From Phycisphaerales bacterium (lineage in GTDB: Bacteria; Planctomycetota; Phycisphaerae; UBA1845), in assembly GCA_013140575.1 (NCBI GenBank), contig JABFSN010000022.1:1-49544 (forward strand): a stretch of DNA of 49,544 nucleotides, written 5' to 3'. Shown here piece by piece: positions 34,962 to 43,797 of this stretch (positions within the stretch are counted from its first letter, which is position 1; every line of letters starts with the position of its first letter). Made by a program: the position numbers and the translations under genes. The notes under the pieces are model-generated. The model was given only the letters and a program-made list of their open reading frames with translations, was not told the origin of the DNA and did not search any database.

Positions 34962-37376
34962 TCAATCGCCCGGTGCCATCGCCTCTTCCGCCTCTTCGCG
35001 CAGCGCGTTCAGGTCCGACGCGCGGTCGAACCACAGGATCTCGCGGTCGGCGTTCACGTGGTAATCGTCGGGATTCGCCAGTTCCGCGGGCCACGCGGCG
35101 ATCGCGGCGTCGTACGATCGTTTCGCGTCGTCGAATCGCCCCAGCCTCGCGTAGGCGATGGAGTTGATCAGATGGCCAAACGACGGAAAGCGGTCCATCT
35201 CATTCGCCTTCCCGGCGTGTTCGATAGCGCCGTCCGCTCCGTCGGGGTCTTCGAATTTGCCGGCGCGGAGATTGGCCAGCGCCCGGACGCGATGGGCTCG
35301 GCCATCTCCGACCGGCATGTGCTGGATGGCGTTCCGCGAATGAAAAACAGCATCTTCGAGGCTTCTTGAGCCGTTTTCGGAGAGATGGAAACTCGCCAGT
35401 AACAACGACGCGCCCTTATTCGCGGAGTCTCGCGCCAACGCATTTTCCAACGACTGCTCGCACGCCCGATCGTTGAGGTACCACTGGATCGTGCCCAGCG
35501 TCCGCCACGCACCCGCGGAGCCCTGCAATCCCTCGCGCGACCGGTCGAAACGGTCCACGGCCATGGCGCATTCAAGAGCCTCCGTCCATCGCTTCTGTAA
35601 TGCCAGCACCCGGGCCAGATTACTGGACGCAAAGAAAAAGTCGTCGTAGTCGTCGCCTTGGCGCAATCGATGTTGCTCGTCCAATGCAACGGCCTGGCGC
35701 AAGACCGCTTCCGCCTCTTTCAGTCTGCCCGTTAGATAGAGGGCCACCCCTTTGTTGTTCAAGACATTCAGGTTTTGCGGATCGATGGCCAACGCGCGAT
35801 CCACGTACCGCAGCGATTCGTTCAGTATCGACGGGTCGGAGGTTGTCCGCGGACTCTGATTGTATTTGTCGATCTTGACGCTGGCTAGGTTGCCGAACGC
35901 CTTCTCATTGTCCGGATCGAGACTGAGACACTCGGCGTAGTGCCGCTCCGCGGCGTCCCAGTCCTTCTTGATCTGCGACAGTCGACCTGATTCCAGAAAC
36001 TGCTCCACGCGGGCGGCCACGCGCATCCGTTCCACCACCACGATTCCGACTCCGGTTGCCACCACCAGGGCGATCGCGGCGATCGCGGTGACCAGTGCCT
36101 TGTGCCGCCGCGCATACTTCATGGCTCGGCGAATGGGGCCGGGGCGCTTGGCCGCGATGGGCAGGTCGCTGATGAATCGCCGCAGATCCTCGCACATGGC
36201 CCGGGCCGTGTCGTAGCGCGCGTCCGGCGCCTTCTCCAGCGCCTTCAGACAGATGGTCTCCAGTTCCGGCGGCACGGTGTGCACCATCTTGTGCGGGGGC
36301 GACGGCTCCCGGCTGATGATGGCGCTCAGAATCTGCCTGTCGTCGTCGCCGGGGAAGGCCGGCTGGTAGGTGAGCAGCTCGTACATCGTCGCGCCCAGCG
36401 AATAAATGTCCGTGCGATGATCCACCGGCACCCGGCGGGCCATGGCCTGTTCCGGGCTCAAGTAGCGCACCGTTCCCAGCAGCGCCCCGGTCAGCGTGAT
36501 GGAATCCTCGTCCATGCTCTTGGCCAGACCGAAGTCGCCCAGCATCACCCGCCCGTCGGCCGACAATATGATGTTCGCGGGCTTGATGTCCCGGTGAATG
36601 ATCCCCTCGCCGTGGGCATAGTGCAGCGCGTCGGCCGCGTCCGCCATCCACCGCGCCACCTGGCGGTAATACAAACGGGCCCGCGCCGGCGTGGACACGT
36701 CGGCCGCGTGCACCGCCGCCGCTGACGGTTCCTGAATCTCCTGCGCCGACGGTGTCCCCAATGTGGTCTCGCGGAGCAGCGCCGCCAATCGCGACGGCGA
36801 CGCCGACGCCGCGTTGTGGGCCGCGAACTGCCGCACCAGCACGTTCAGCGGCTTGCCCGTGATCAATTCCATCGCGTAGTAGTAGCCGCCGTGCGATTCG
36901 CCGAAGTCGTAAATGGGAATGATGTGCGTGTGGTGCAGCCGGGCGGCCGCGTGCGCCTCGCGGCGGAACCGCGAGACGGCCGACGGACTGGCGGCGCCGA
37001 TCACCGCGGGCAGCACTTTCAACGCGACCGTGCGTTTCAACTTGTTCTGCACGGCGCGATAGACCACCCCCATCCCCCCCTGACCGAGGGCCGAGACGAT
37101 CTCGTAGCCATCGATCCGCGGAAGATGGTCGCGCGAAATCGGGCGATCGCCCTTCTCCATGATGTCCGCCGCGTCCGGCGATTCCACCGCTTCGGCGCGC
37201 GAACGCAGCAGCGGCCTGGCCCGGTCCAGGAAGTCCTGATCCTTGCGGAAGTGTTCAAACGCCGTACGGCATTTGGGGCACGTTTCCAGATGACGCGCGA
37301 CGCCCGTAGCCGCCACGTCGGCCAGCCGGCCCATGCGAAAGTGTTCAAAATCGGTAAGCGTCAGACAGGATGACAA
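34962..37376 (-). CDS. PknB-type Ser/Thr protein kinase with TPR domain
   Basis: 804 residues from TTG 37376 (GGTGGAGG upstream). The N-terminus has an anti-sigma-like zinc-binding bit HLETCPKC. The kinase domain spans about 88-370: glycine loop LGQGGMGVVYRAV, Lys in TVALKVLP, catalytic IIHRDIKPANIIL, GDFGLAKSM and YLSPEQAMARRVPVDHRTDI. A membrane segment lies near 410-435 (HKALVTAIAAIALVVATGVG). From about 445 there are TPR units (KKDWDAAERHYAECLSLDPD, LAIDPQNLNVLNNKGVALYL). It follows the sigma-factor gene by 128 bases, a pairing known for planctomycete ECF sigma factors. It probably senses through the TPR half and controls the sigma factor, which is inference. Confidence 0.93.
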   Translation of the reverse strand: MSSCLTLTDFEHFRMGRLADVAATGVARHLETCPKCRTAFEHFRKDQDFLDRARPLLRSRAEAVESPDAADIMEKGDRPISRDHLPRIDGYEIVSALGQGGMGVVYRAVQNKLKRTVALKVLPAVIGAASPSAVSRFRREAHAAARLHHTHIIPIYDFGESHGGYYYAMELITGKPLNVLVRQFAAHNAASASPSRLAALLRETTLGTPSAQEIQEPSAAAVHAADVSTPARARLYYRQVARWMADAADALHYAHGEGIIHRDIKPANIILSADGRVMLGDFGLAKSMDEDSITLTGALLGTVRYLSPEQAMARRVPVDHRTDIYSLGATMYELLTYQPAFPGDDDRQILSAIISREPSPPHKMVHTVPPELETICLKALEKAPDARYDTARAMCEDLRRFISDLPIAAKRPGPIRRAMKYARRHKALVTAIAAIALVVATGVGIVVVERMRVAARVEQFLESGRLSQIKKDWDAAERHYAECLSLDPDNEKAFGNLASVKIDKYNQSPRTTSDPSILNESLRYVDRALAIDPQNLNVLNNKGVALYLTGRLKEAEAVLRQAVALDEQHRLRQGDDYDDFFFASSNLARVLALQKRWTEALECAMAVDRFDRSREGLQGSAGAWRTLGTIQWYLNDRACEQSLENALARDSANKGASLLLASFHLSENGSRSLEDAVFHSRNAIQHMPVGDGRAHRVRALANLRAGKFEDPDGADGAIEHAGKANEMDRFPSFGHLINSIAYARLGRFDDAKRSYDAAIAAWPAELANPDDYHVNADREILWFDRASDLNALREEAEEAMAPGD

Positions 37377-37504
37377 GGGGCGCCGGCCTCCACCGCCCCG
37401 CGCGACGTCGGAACCACCATCGGAACCGAGTAGCCCGTCCGCGCCGGCCGTCGCGTCCTCGTTCCCGGAAAGGCGTCCGTTCAGGGGCGATGGTCGAGTG
37501 TCGT

Positions 37505-38080
37505 CTAGAATTCATCCCCAATCAATTCCGACAGCTCGCCGCGCAGCCGCTTGGTGACCCGCGATTTCGCCAGGTACACCTGATTGGCCGTCATCCCCAG
37601 CGTCTCGCAAATCTCCTCCACCGGCCACTCCTTCAGCACGTAGAGCTTGAACGCGGCCACCGTGGTCGGCGAAAAATCCGATTCGAGTCGTTTGAGACAA
37701 TACGCCAGATGTTCCTGCAACCAATGCCGGTCCCACTCCGCGGTCGCGTCCTCGGTCGGCGCCGCGAGATCCCGCCACTCGCCGCTGTCCGCCTGCCGGG
37801 CACGCTTCTTCCGCAGACGGTCCGCGATTTGGTGCGAAACATGGGTGAAAAGATAATTCTTAAAGGAACCCTTGTCGCTGGAATAGTCAAATGTGGCCAT
37901 GGTCCGCGAGAGCGTGTTCATGCACTCCTGGGCGACATCGTCGGCCTCATCGGCACCCAAGCCGCGGGAGCGAGCAAATCGGCCGAGAAGTGGAGAATAC
38001 AGCTTAAAGAATTCTTGCCATGCCTTCTGATCGTCGGCGTGCCGGACGCGTAACAAAAGCGACGGTCGGGTGGTATCCAT
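37505..38080 (-). CDS. ECF-like sigma-70 family factor
   Basis: 191 residues from ATG 38080; a longer start at 38158 is less likely. Region 2: WQEFFKLYSPLLGRFARSRG, ADDVAQECMNTLSRTM, DYSSDKGSFKNYLFTHVSHQ. Region 4: PTTVAAFKLYVLKEWPVEEI, ETLGMTANQVYLAKSRVTKR. The -35-reading helix is clear. Length and layout suit an ECF factor. The kinase downstream is the likely controller, as in planctomycete sigma/STK pairs, and no classical anti-sigma gene is present. The upstream region (38081 on) contains unusual RNA-like structures. Confidence 0.9.
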   Translation of the reverse strand: MDTTRPSLLLRVRHADDQKAWQEFFKLYSPLLGRFARSRGLGADEADDVAQECMNTLSRTMATFDYSSDKGSFKNYLFTHVSHQIADRLRKKRARQADSGEWRDLAAPTEDATAEWDRHWLQEHLAYCLKRLESDFSPTTVAAFKLYVLKEWPVEEICETLGMTANQVYLAKSRVTKRLRGELSELIGDEF

Positions 38081-38354
38081 GACGTGAACCGGATCATAGC
38101 ACCGCTTGACGCTGTGGAACAGGGGTCTTCCGCCCGTCAAATTGCGTTCTTGGATCAAGACGCAGAAGTTTGGGGCGAATCCAAAAAAAAACTTTTCGGA
38201 TGAGACAGAATGTCGCCCGCTGACGCGTATCCCCGGTGAACCCCATCGATTGGTCGAGCGGCCGGTCGGATGGGGCGGTGAAGGGTCGACAGGATCGCCA
38301 ATCGTCGGCCGACCGGGTGACAGGTGATGAACCGGTTTTCGACGAAAGTGAATA

Positions 38355-38434
38355 GCCTCGAGGGCGCGGGGCTGTGCTTCTTACCGACTGCCTGCCGGTA
38401 CGAAGGGCGTCATCGAGCTCCGCGCCCTGATCAA
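38355..38434. ncRNA. Candidate structured element 1: long stem with inner hairpin
   Basis: AGGGCGCGGGGCT (38361-38373) pairs with AGCTCCGCGCCCT (38416-38428), 13 pairs with one G-U. Inside, TACCG (38382-38386) pairs with CGGTA (38396-38400), and CTTC (38377-38380) with GAAG (38402-38405). No reading frame here resembles a protein. Strand and expression are unknown; it could also be a DNA-level dyad. Confidence 0.35.
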
Positions 38435-38465
38435 ATGCTGAACGAATGCCTGCCTTCCTCATTGA

Positions 38466-38573
38466 GAGAAAGTGTCCGATGCGTTCGCGCGAGCGAGGGT
38501 GCGTACCCGTCCCCCCTCCGACGGGTTCGGCACTCCTTTCGGGAGCCGTTCGCGCGAACGCTCGCACTTTCCA
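38466..38573. ncRNA. Candidate structured element 2: branched stem with two inner hairpins
   Basis: GAAAGTG (38468-38474) pairs with CACTTTC (38565-38571), and GCGTTCGCGCGA (38481-38492) pairs with TCGCGCGAACGC (38550-38561), 12 pairs without mismatch. Inside the loop, ACCCGTC (38505-38511) pairs with GACGGGT (38520-38526) and CTCC (38533-38536) with GGAG (38542-38545). This multi-branched layout is what a structured RNA shows. It lies only about 30 bases from element 1. The rest of the 38081-38902 gap shows a run of nine A at about 38187 and nothing else I can support. Confidence 0.4.
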
Positions 38574-38902
38574 ACCGCGAGTTGCATTCGTAGTACCATA
38601 AGGATTGAACGACGGTTTCCGGCGCGGCGTCGGCCGCATGAATGAAGAAGTCCCAGCCCGGCCGGCTTTCCCACGGCGCGCGAATGGGCTGTACGAATCA
38701 AGCTCTTCCACTCTTCGCTATTGACGGAAATGCCAAACAGCCGGCCGGCCGCTTAAGGGGGGCAAGCGGACGGTCCGGCATTTTTTACGGACGCGATCCG
38801 TTCGCGAGGCTGAGCCGTTGCGCGCCATTGCGACCGTCGTTCGGCGCGGGGGGAAGCGGCTCCCGGACCGTGCTCACGGACAGCTGTCGGATACACGCGA
38901 GT

Positions 38903-40687
38903 TCAGAAACGCGACGGTTGGTCGATGGAGCGCAGCAGCGAACGGCCTTCGTCGGTTTCGTGGGCGACGATGCAGACGGTTTCCCATGCGACGGCGGCGC
39001 GGTCGAGCAGGCCTACGTTTTCGAGGGCCAGGGCGAGGTTGGCGTGGAGGTCGATGTTTTTGTCGTTTTGGGCGATGGCGGCTTCGTACTCTTCGATGGC
39101 CAGGGCAAATTTTCGGCGATCGGCGAAGATCAAGCCCAGTTGATAGTGCAGTTCCACGTCGCCGGGGTTGTCGCGGAGGGCGCTTTGGAAGACGTGGACC
39201 GCGTCGGCGGCGTCACCGCGTTCGAGCAACGCCAGACCGAGCTTGACGTTGGCCTTTATGTAGTTGCGGTTGATGGCCACCGCGTTCTGGAATGCGGCGA
39301 TGGCGTCGTCGAGGTCGCCGCGCTGGCGCAACAGAAGGCCCACGCGGTAGTGGAGGTCGGCGTGATTAGGGTGGCGGGTGAGCGCCAGGCGGTGGCGGGC
39401 GATTTGCCGGTCGATGACATCGTCGCCGGGCGGGGTGTGTGCGCGGCCGGCGGTCGAGGCATCGTCGTCGTTGAGTTCGGGGTCCGCGGTTGTCGCGGCG
39501 CGCGGATCGACGTCGTCGACGGACGACCGGTTCCCATCGGTTGACGATTGGGGCATCAAGGGGGCGAGCCATTCGTCGGCCTGTTTGCCGGCGGCGATGG
39601 CGAGTTGCAGTTTGGCGACTTCGCTGAACAGCAGGGACGTATTGGGCTCGATGCGCGCGGACAGTTCGATCGTGGACTCGGCGTCGGCGATGCGGCCGGC
39701 CTCGAGCTGGGCGACCGCCAGTCCGACGTACGTGGACAGGTAGCGGTCGTTGATTTCGGCGCCCTTGTTGAACCAGCGGGCGGCGTCTTCGTGAGCGCGA
39801 TAACGGAGGTGAACGGTGCCGATTTTAACGGTGGCTTCCAGGCATTGGGGGTGAATTTCGACGGCGCGTTGGTATTGTTCGAGGGCGCTTTCGTCGTCGC
39901 CGGCGTCGTTGAAGAGATCGCCGAGGCGGAGGTGGTGGTCGGCGAACGCGGGCTCGCGGTCGATCATGGCCTTCATTTCGCGGATGGCATCGTCGAGGCG
40001 ACCGGCTGCACGATGGGTGTCGACGAGGTCGTCACGGGCGCCCCAGTTGTCGGGGTCGATGGCCAGGGCGCGCTGGTAGCGATGGATGGCGTCGTCGAGA
40101 CGGGCGGTGCGATAGTACAGGTTGGCGAGGGCGAGATGGACGGTGATGTCGCCCGGTTCGAGGTCGCTGAGTTTTTCGTAATGGCGGATGGCGCCGTCGA
40201 GGGCGCCCTGCCGGACGTAAATGGCGGCCAGTCGTTCGTGGGCGTTGCGCAGTCCGGGGCAGGCTTGCAACGCGGTGACGTAGAATTCGATGGCGTCGTC
40301 GAGCCGGGCGGCGCGTTCGCTGCAATAGGCGACGGCGAAGAGCAGGGCCGGGTTTTCGGGGTCGTCGTGCAACGCGGTGTGCAGGTGGTCGACGGCGGCG
40401 TCGGTCCGGCCCAGTTCATCCAGCGAGCAGGCGAGTCCGATACGCGAGGATATGTGATTCGGATCAATCATGACGGCGGATTGGAACGCATCGCCGGCGG
40501 CGTGGTCGCGGGTGCGCATCAACCGAACGCCGAGCCGGAAATGGTCGTCGGCGGATGCGTGGGGCGCGGCGGCGGCCGATTCCAATTCGGTGATGGGCGT
40601 CGTTTCGTCGTCGGCGAGGACGCCACGGAACGCGGCGGCGAGCTCGGTCAAAAGGCCCTGGCCCAGGATTTCCAACAGGAAGGACAT
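38903..40687 (-). CDS. TPR-repeat protein (large)
   Basis: 594 residues from ATG 40687. It is built from tetratricopeptide units, with the typical A/G/Y/A pattern: HFRLGVRLMRTRDHAAGDAF, LACSLDELGRTDAAVDHLHT, LANLYYRTARLDDAIHRYQR, LDDAIAAFQNAVAINRNYIK, LGLIFADRRKFALAIEEYEA. About twelve or more units can be counted by eye. A Ser/Thr/Asp-rich linker near residues 385-430 splits the array in two. No signal peptide, membrane segment or catalytic domain was seen. It lies 23 bases downstream of another TPR gene on the same strand. Likely a cytoplasmic scaffold; partners unknown. Confidence 0.9.
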   Translation of the reverse strand: MSFLLEILGQGLLTELAAAFRGVLADDETTPITELESAAAAPHASADDHFRLGVRLMRTRDHAAGDAFQSAVMIDPNHISSRIGLACSLDELGRTDAAVDHLHTALHDDPENPALLFAVAYCSERAARLDDAIEFYVTALQACPGLRNAHERLAAIYVRQGALDGAIRHYEKLSDLEPGDITVHLALANLYYRTARLDDAIHRYQRALAIDPDNWGARDDLVDTHRAAGRLDDAIREMKAMIDREPAFADHHLRLGDLFNDAGDDESALEQYQRAVEIHPQCLEATVKIGTVHLRYRAHEDAARWFNKGAEINDRYLSTYVGLAVAQLEAGRIADAESTIELSARIEPNTSLLFSEVAKLQLAIAAGKQADEWLAPLMPQSSTDGNRSSVDDVDPRAATTADPELNDDDASTAGRAHTPPGDDVIDRQIARHRLALTRHPNHADLHYRVGLLLRQRGDLDDAIAAFQNAVAINRNYIKANVKLGLALLERGDAADAVHVFQSALRDNPGDVELHYQLGLIFADRRKFALAIEEYEAAIAQNDKNIDLHANLALALENVGLLDRAAVAWETVCIVAHETDEGRSLLRSIDQPSRF

Positions 40688-40710
40688 TCCGGTTCCCCGA
40701 TTGGTGCGGG

Positions 40711-41904
40711 CTACACGGCCAGCGATTCGAGCGCGGTTCGGGCCGCGTGGTAGCCATCGTTGATGCGCAGCGCCTGTTGGTACGCGTGTCGCGCCTGGCC
40801 GGTACGCCCGGTTTCGCGGTAGATCGAGCCGAGCAACATGTAGACGTCGGCGTAGCGGGCGCCCAGGGCGATGGTGCGTTCGAGGCTGTCGACCGCGTCG
40901 TTGGATCGTCCGGCGAAGTGGTACAGCCGGCCGAGGTGAATCCACGCGCGAACGTGCCCGGGGTCGATTTCGACGCAGCGTTCGGCGGCGGCGACGGCGT
41001 CGGCGTTTCGTCCCATGCGGTGTGACACCCAGGCGAGGTGGTAATTCAACTCGCCGGATGCGGGTCGGCGGATGATGGCGCGGCGCAGCGTGGCGGCGAG
41101 CACGTGGTAAAGCTGATCGTCGACGTCGGCGTCGGTCAGGCCACCGAACGCTTCCACGAATTCGGGGTCGTTTTCGAAGATTTCGGCGAGCCGTCCGACG
41201 GCGGATTCATCGTTCGTATCGTCGTCGGCGGGCATTTCCAGCGGGGTGTTGGAACAGGCACGTCCATCCTGAGTCGCCTGGCAGGCCATTCCGAGAAGGA
41301 AGCCGATGCGGGCGTCGCGGGGGCGGACGGACTGGGCCCGCTGCAACAGTCGCAGGGCGCGGGCCGAATCCTGCTTCGCGGCGAGGCACATGGCCAGGTT
41401 GACCATGGCATCAGCGTGACGTCCGTCGAGATCGACGGCGGCGGTGTAACGAAGTTCGGCCTCGTCGAGATCCTGGATGTCGGCCAGCAGATTACCGAGC
41501 TGGAAGTGCAGTTCGGCGCAGTTGGGGCACTCGGCAACGGATGTCCGCAGGGAGGCAACGGCGGATTCTGCGTCGCCGTTTTTCCAGAGAAGCAGGGCGT
41601 GGCGAATTCGGGCGGCGACGTCGTCGCCATCGCCATCGATTCGGTCACGTTCGACGTCGGCCGCGTCTTTCCATTTGCGTTGAGCGATGTAGGCGCGGAC
41701 CAGGTAGTCCGGCAGACTGTTCGAGTCGGGGTTTTCGTTCATGGCCGCGGAGAATTCGAGGGCGGCCTGGTTGAAGACGCCGGCGTTGAGCAGGCAGATG
41801 CCGCGGCGTTGGTGGTCGCGGGCCTTGAAGTAGCGGCGAACGCCGTCGATCAAAGTGGTGGACGCCGTGAATGGGGGTGGTGCCGTTTTCTCATCGACGG
41901 GCAT
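40711..41904 (-). CDS. TPR-repeat protein (small)
   Basis: 397 residues from ATG 41904, preceded by GGAGATGGAAC. TPR units are visible at QRRGICLLNAGVFNQAALEF, LHFQLGNLLADIQDLDEAEL, VNLAMCLAAKQDSARALRLL, LNYHLAWVSHRMGRNADAVA, WIHLGRLYHFAGRSNDAVDS and VYMLLGSIYRETGRTGQARH. A loop with several Cys (SVAECPNCAELHFQ, MACQATQDGRACSNTP) lies in the middle. First gene of a two-gene TPR operon. It is divergent from the acyl-CoA synthetase-like gene, with which it shares a 344-base upstream gap. Confidence 0.88.
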   Translation of the reverse strand: MPVDEKTAPPPFTASTTLIDGVRRYFKARDHQRRGICLLNAGVFNQAALEFSAAMNENPDSNSLPDYLVRAYIAQRKWKDAADVERDRIDGDGDDVAARIRHALLLWKNGDAESAVASLRTSVAECPNCAELHFQLGNLLADIQDLDEAELRYTAAVDLDGRHADAMVNLAMCLAAKQDSARALRLLQRAQSVRPRDARIGFLLGMACQATQDGRACSNTPLEMPADDDTNDESAVGRLAEIFENDPEFVEAFGGLTDADVDDQLYHVLAATLRRAIIRRPASGELNYHLAWVSHRMGRNADAVAAAERCVEIDPGHVRAWIHLGRLYHFAGRSNDAVDSLERTIALGARYADVYMLLGSIYRETGRTGQARHAYQQALRINDGYHAARTALESLAV

Positions 41905-42047
41905 GTTCCATCTCCGTGGTGATACGGTGCCGAGCACGGCGGGCGATGTCGCCGTGCGGCGGGCCGTCCCACGAACTGATATCGGCAGTACGGGTGGGGT
42001 CGGTGATGGGCGATCGAAACGGTCGATTTCGATTATCGGACGGGGGG

Positions 42048-42080
42048 ATTCACCGCGGAGGGGCGGAGGACGCGGAGGGG
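42048..42080. repeat. TTCACCGCGGAGG...AGGACGCGGAG repeat, copy 2
   Basis: ATTCACCGCGGAGGGGCGGA then GGACGCGGAG, matching copy 1 at 22011-22043. The rest of the 41905-42248 divergent gap shows no clear promoter or gene. Confidence 0.55.
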
Positions 42081-42248
42081 CGGAGATCGGACAGTGGAGG
42101 ACAGTTGCGTCGGAGTTTGAGTTGCAGATTGGCGGAAGGGTTTTTGCGGAACGCGCGGCGGGGGATTGATGGCGGCCCGCTATCGCGTGGACAAACTCGG
42201 CGAGCGGTATTAGCGTGAATTCGACGACTCGATCGGGGAGTTTATTTG

Positions 42249-43727
42249 ATGCTCGTCGATGCGTTATTGGCAACCCAGCGCCGGCAGACGTCCGCGGAGG
42301 CGGTCCGCGATCCGAGCGGATCGATGACGTTCGGCGAATTGACGGCGCTGGCGGCGGCACTTCGCGGTCTGATTCTCGAAAACACACAACGGGACACGGT
42401 GGGGCTGCTGCTGCCCGGAAGCGGTGCGTTTAACGCGGCGTTGTTCGGAACGATGTGGGCGGGCAAGACGGCCGTCCCGTTGAATTTCCTGCTGAGCGCC
42501 GACGAGCTGGCGGCCATCGCGCGGGACGCGGGGTTCGATGCGGTGTTCAGCATACGTGCGTTCGAGAAGCTGACGGCGTCGTTGCCGGCGCGCACCTTTT
42601 TCGTGGAGGAATTGGACCTGGAGGGCGAGGTCGCCGCGTTTGCGCGGAAGCCATTTCCGCCCGCGCCGGAGACGTCGGCCGACAGCGTTGCCGTACTGCC
42701 GTACACGTCGGGGACGACGGGGGCGTGCAAGGGGGTGGAGCTGACGGCGCGGGGGTTGAAGGCCAACGCGAACGTGTTGATTCAGCAAGCGGAGTTGGGG
42801 GACGGCGATCGGTTTTTGAGCGTGATTCCGCCGTTTCACGTGCTGGGCTTGACGGGCAACGTGATCGTTCCGACGGTGCGGGGGTTGGCGACGTTGATGG
42901 TGCCGCGATTCAGTCCGGCGGCGGTGCTGGCGGCGATCGAATCGTTTCGGCCGACGATGATTATCGCGATTCCGAGCATGTTCGCGGCCATTTTGCGGCA
43001 GAAGTCGGCGGCGCGCGATGCGTTCGCCGGCGTGCGGATGCTGATCAGCGGAGGGGAGCCGTTGCCGGAGACCGTGGCGACGGCGTTCCGCGCGCGGTTC
43101 GGACGGGAGTTGCATGAGGGCTACGGGCTGACGGAAACATCGCCGGTGGTTTCGTTGAACACACCGTCGGCGTTTCGGGCGGGGTCGGTCGGGAGAGTGG
43201 TCCCCGGCGTGGAAGTGCGGATCGCCGGACCGAACAATGAAAGCGTGCCGGTCGGCGGCGACGGGGAGATCATGGTGCGCGGATTGAGCGTGATGCGCGG
43301 CTACCACAATCGGCCGCAAGAGACGGCCGCGGTGTTGAGCGCGGACGGCTGGTTCCGCACGGGCGACATCGGGGCGTTCGACGGCGAGGGGTTTCTGCGG
43401 ATCACCGGCCGCAAGAAGGAGATGATGATCGTCGGGGGCGAGAATGTGTTTCCGCGCGAAATTGAAACGGTGTTGGAGCGGCATGAACAGGTGGCCGAGG
43501 CGGCAGTCATCGGGGTGGCGGACGGCAGCCGCGGCGAGGTGGCGGTCGCGTTTGTGATTCTGAACGCCCCGGGGTCGGCGACGGAAAACGATCTGCGATC
43601 GTTCGCGCGGGAACGGTTGGCGGGGTACAAAGTGCCCCGGCAGGTCAAGATTCTGGAGGATTTTCCGCGAGGTCCGACGGGAAAGGTGCAGAAGCGGGAG
43701 TTGCGGGGGTTGTTGTCCGACGGTTGA
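42249..43727 (+). CDS. AMP-dependent acyl-CoA synthetase/ligase
   Basis: 492 residues from ATG 42249 (GGGGAG eight bases upstream). ANL-superfamily motifs are complete: LPYTSGTTGACKGVELT (phosphate loop), HEGYGLTETSPVVSLN, GWFRTGDIGAFDGEGFL, GRKKEMMIVGGENVFPREIE (hinge) and PRGPTGKVQKREL with the catalytic Lys. It activates a carboxylic acid to an acyl-adenylate and then to acyl-CoA (or loads a carrier protein). The text is closest to long-chain fatty-acyl-CoA ligases; the acid is not determinable. Single gene. Confidence 0.9.
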   Translation: MLVDALLATQRRQTSAEAVRDPSGSMTFGELTALAAALRGLILENTQRDTVGLLLPGSGAFNAALFGTMWAGKTAVPLNFLLSADELAAIARDAGFDAVFSIRAFEKLTASLPARTFFVEELDLEGEVAAFARKPFPPAPETSADSVAVLPYTSGTTGACKGVELTARGLKANANVLIQQAELGDGDRFLSVIPPFHVLGLTGNVIVPTVRGLATLMVPRFSPAAVLAAIESFRPTMIIAIPSMFAAILRQKSAARDAFAGVRMLISGGEPLPETVATAFRARFGRELHEGYGLTETSPVVSLNTPSAFRAGSVGRVVPGVEVRIAGPNNESVPVGGDGEIMVRGLSVMRGYHNRPQETAAVLSADGWFRTGDIGAFDGEGFLRITGRKKEMMIVGGENVFPREIETVLERHEQVAEAAVIGVADGSRGEVAVAFVILNAPGSATENDLRSFARERLAGYKVPRQVKILEDFPRGPTGKVQKRELRGLLSDG

Positions 43728-43770
43728 CATCCGGCGGGAGAAGCAAACCGCGAATGTTCGGTGTTTATCG

Positions 43771-43797
43771 TAACATTATTATTTACAATATGTTATG
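43771..43797. repeat. 27-base dyad motif, copy 3
   Basis: Begins TAACATTATTATTT and ends ACAATATGTTATG; arms TAACAT (43771-43776) and ATGTTA (43790-43795). Same length and ends as 19077-19103 and 19195-19221. It is a conspicuous A/T island after the acyl-CoA synthetase-like gene. Confidence 0.5.

Noticed and set aside
38361-38573. tRNA or RNase P RNA in the structured gap
   Set aside because: No T-loop, anticodon stem or conserved RNase P core words were seen; the fold is unlike either.
42249-43727. O-succinylbenzoate-CoA ligase (menE) assignment
   Set aside because: The ANL motifs are shared by many ligases and no menaquinone gene is near, so only a general name is supported.
42264-43730. 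488-codon minus-strand open frame
   Set aside because: Opposite the acyl-CoA synthetase-like gene; Arg/His/Pro-rich shadow.
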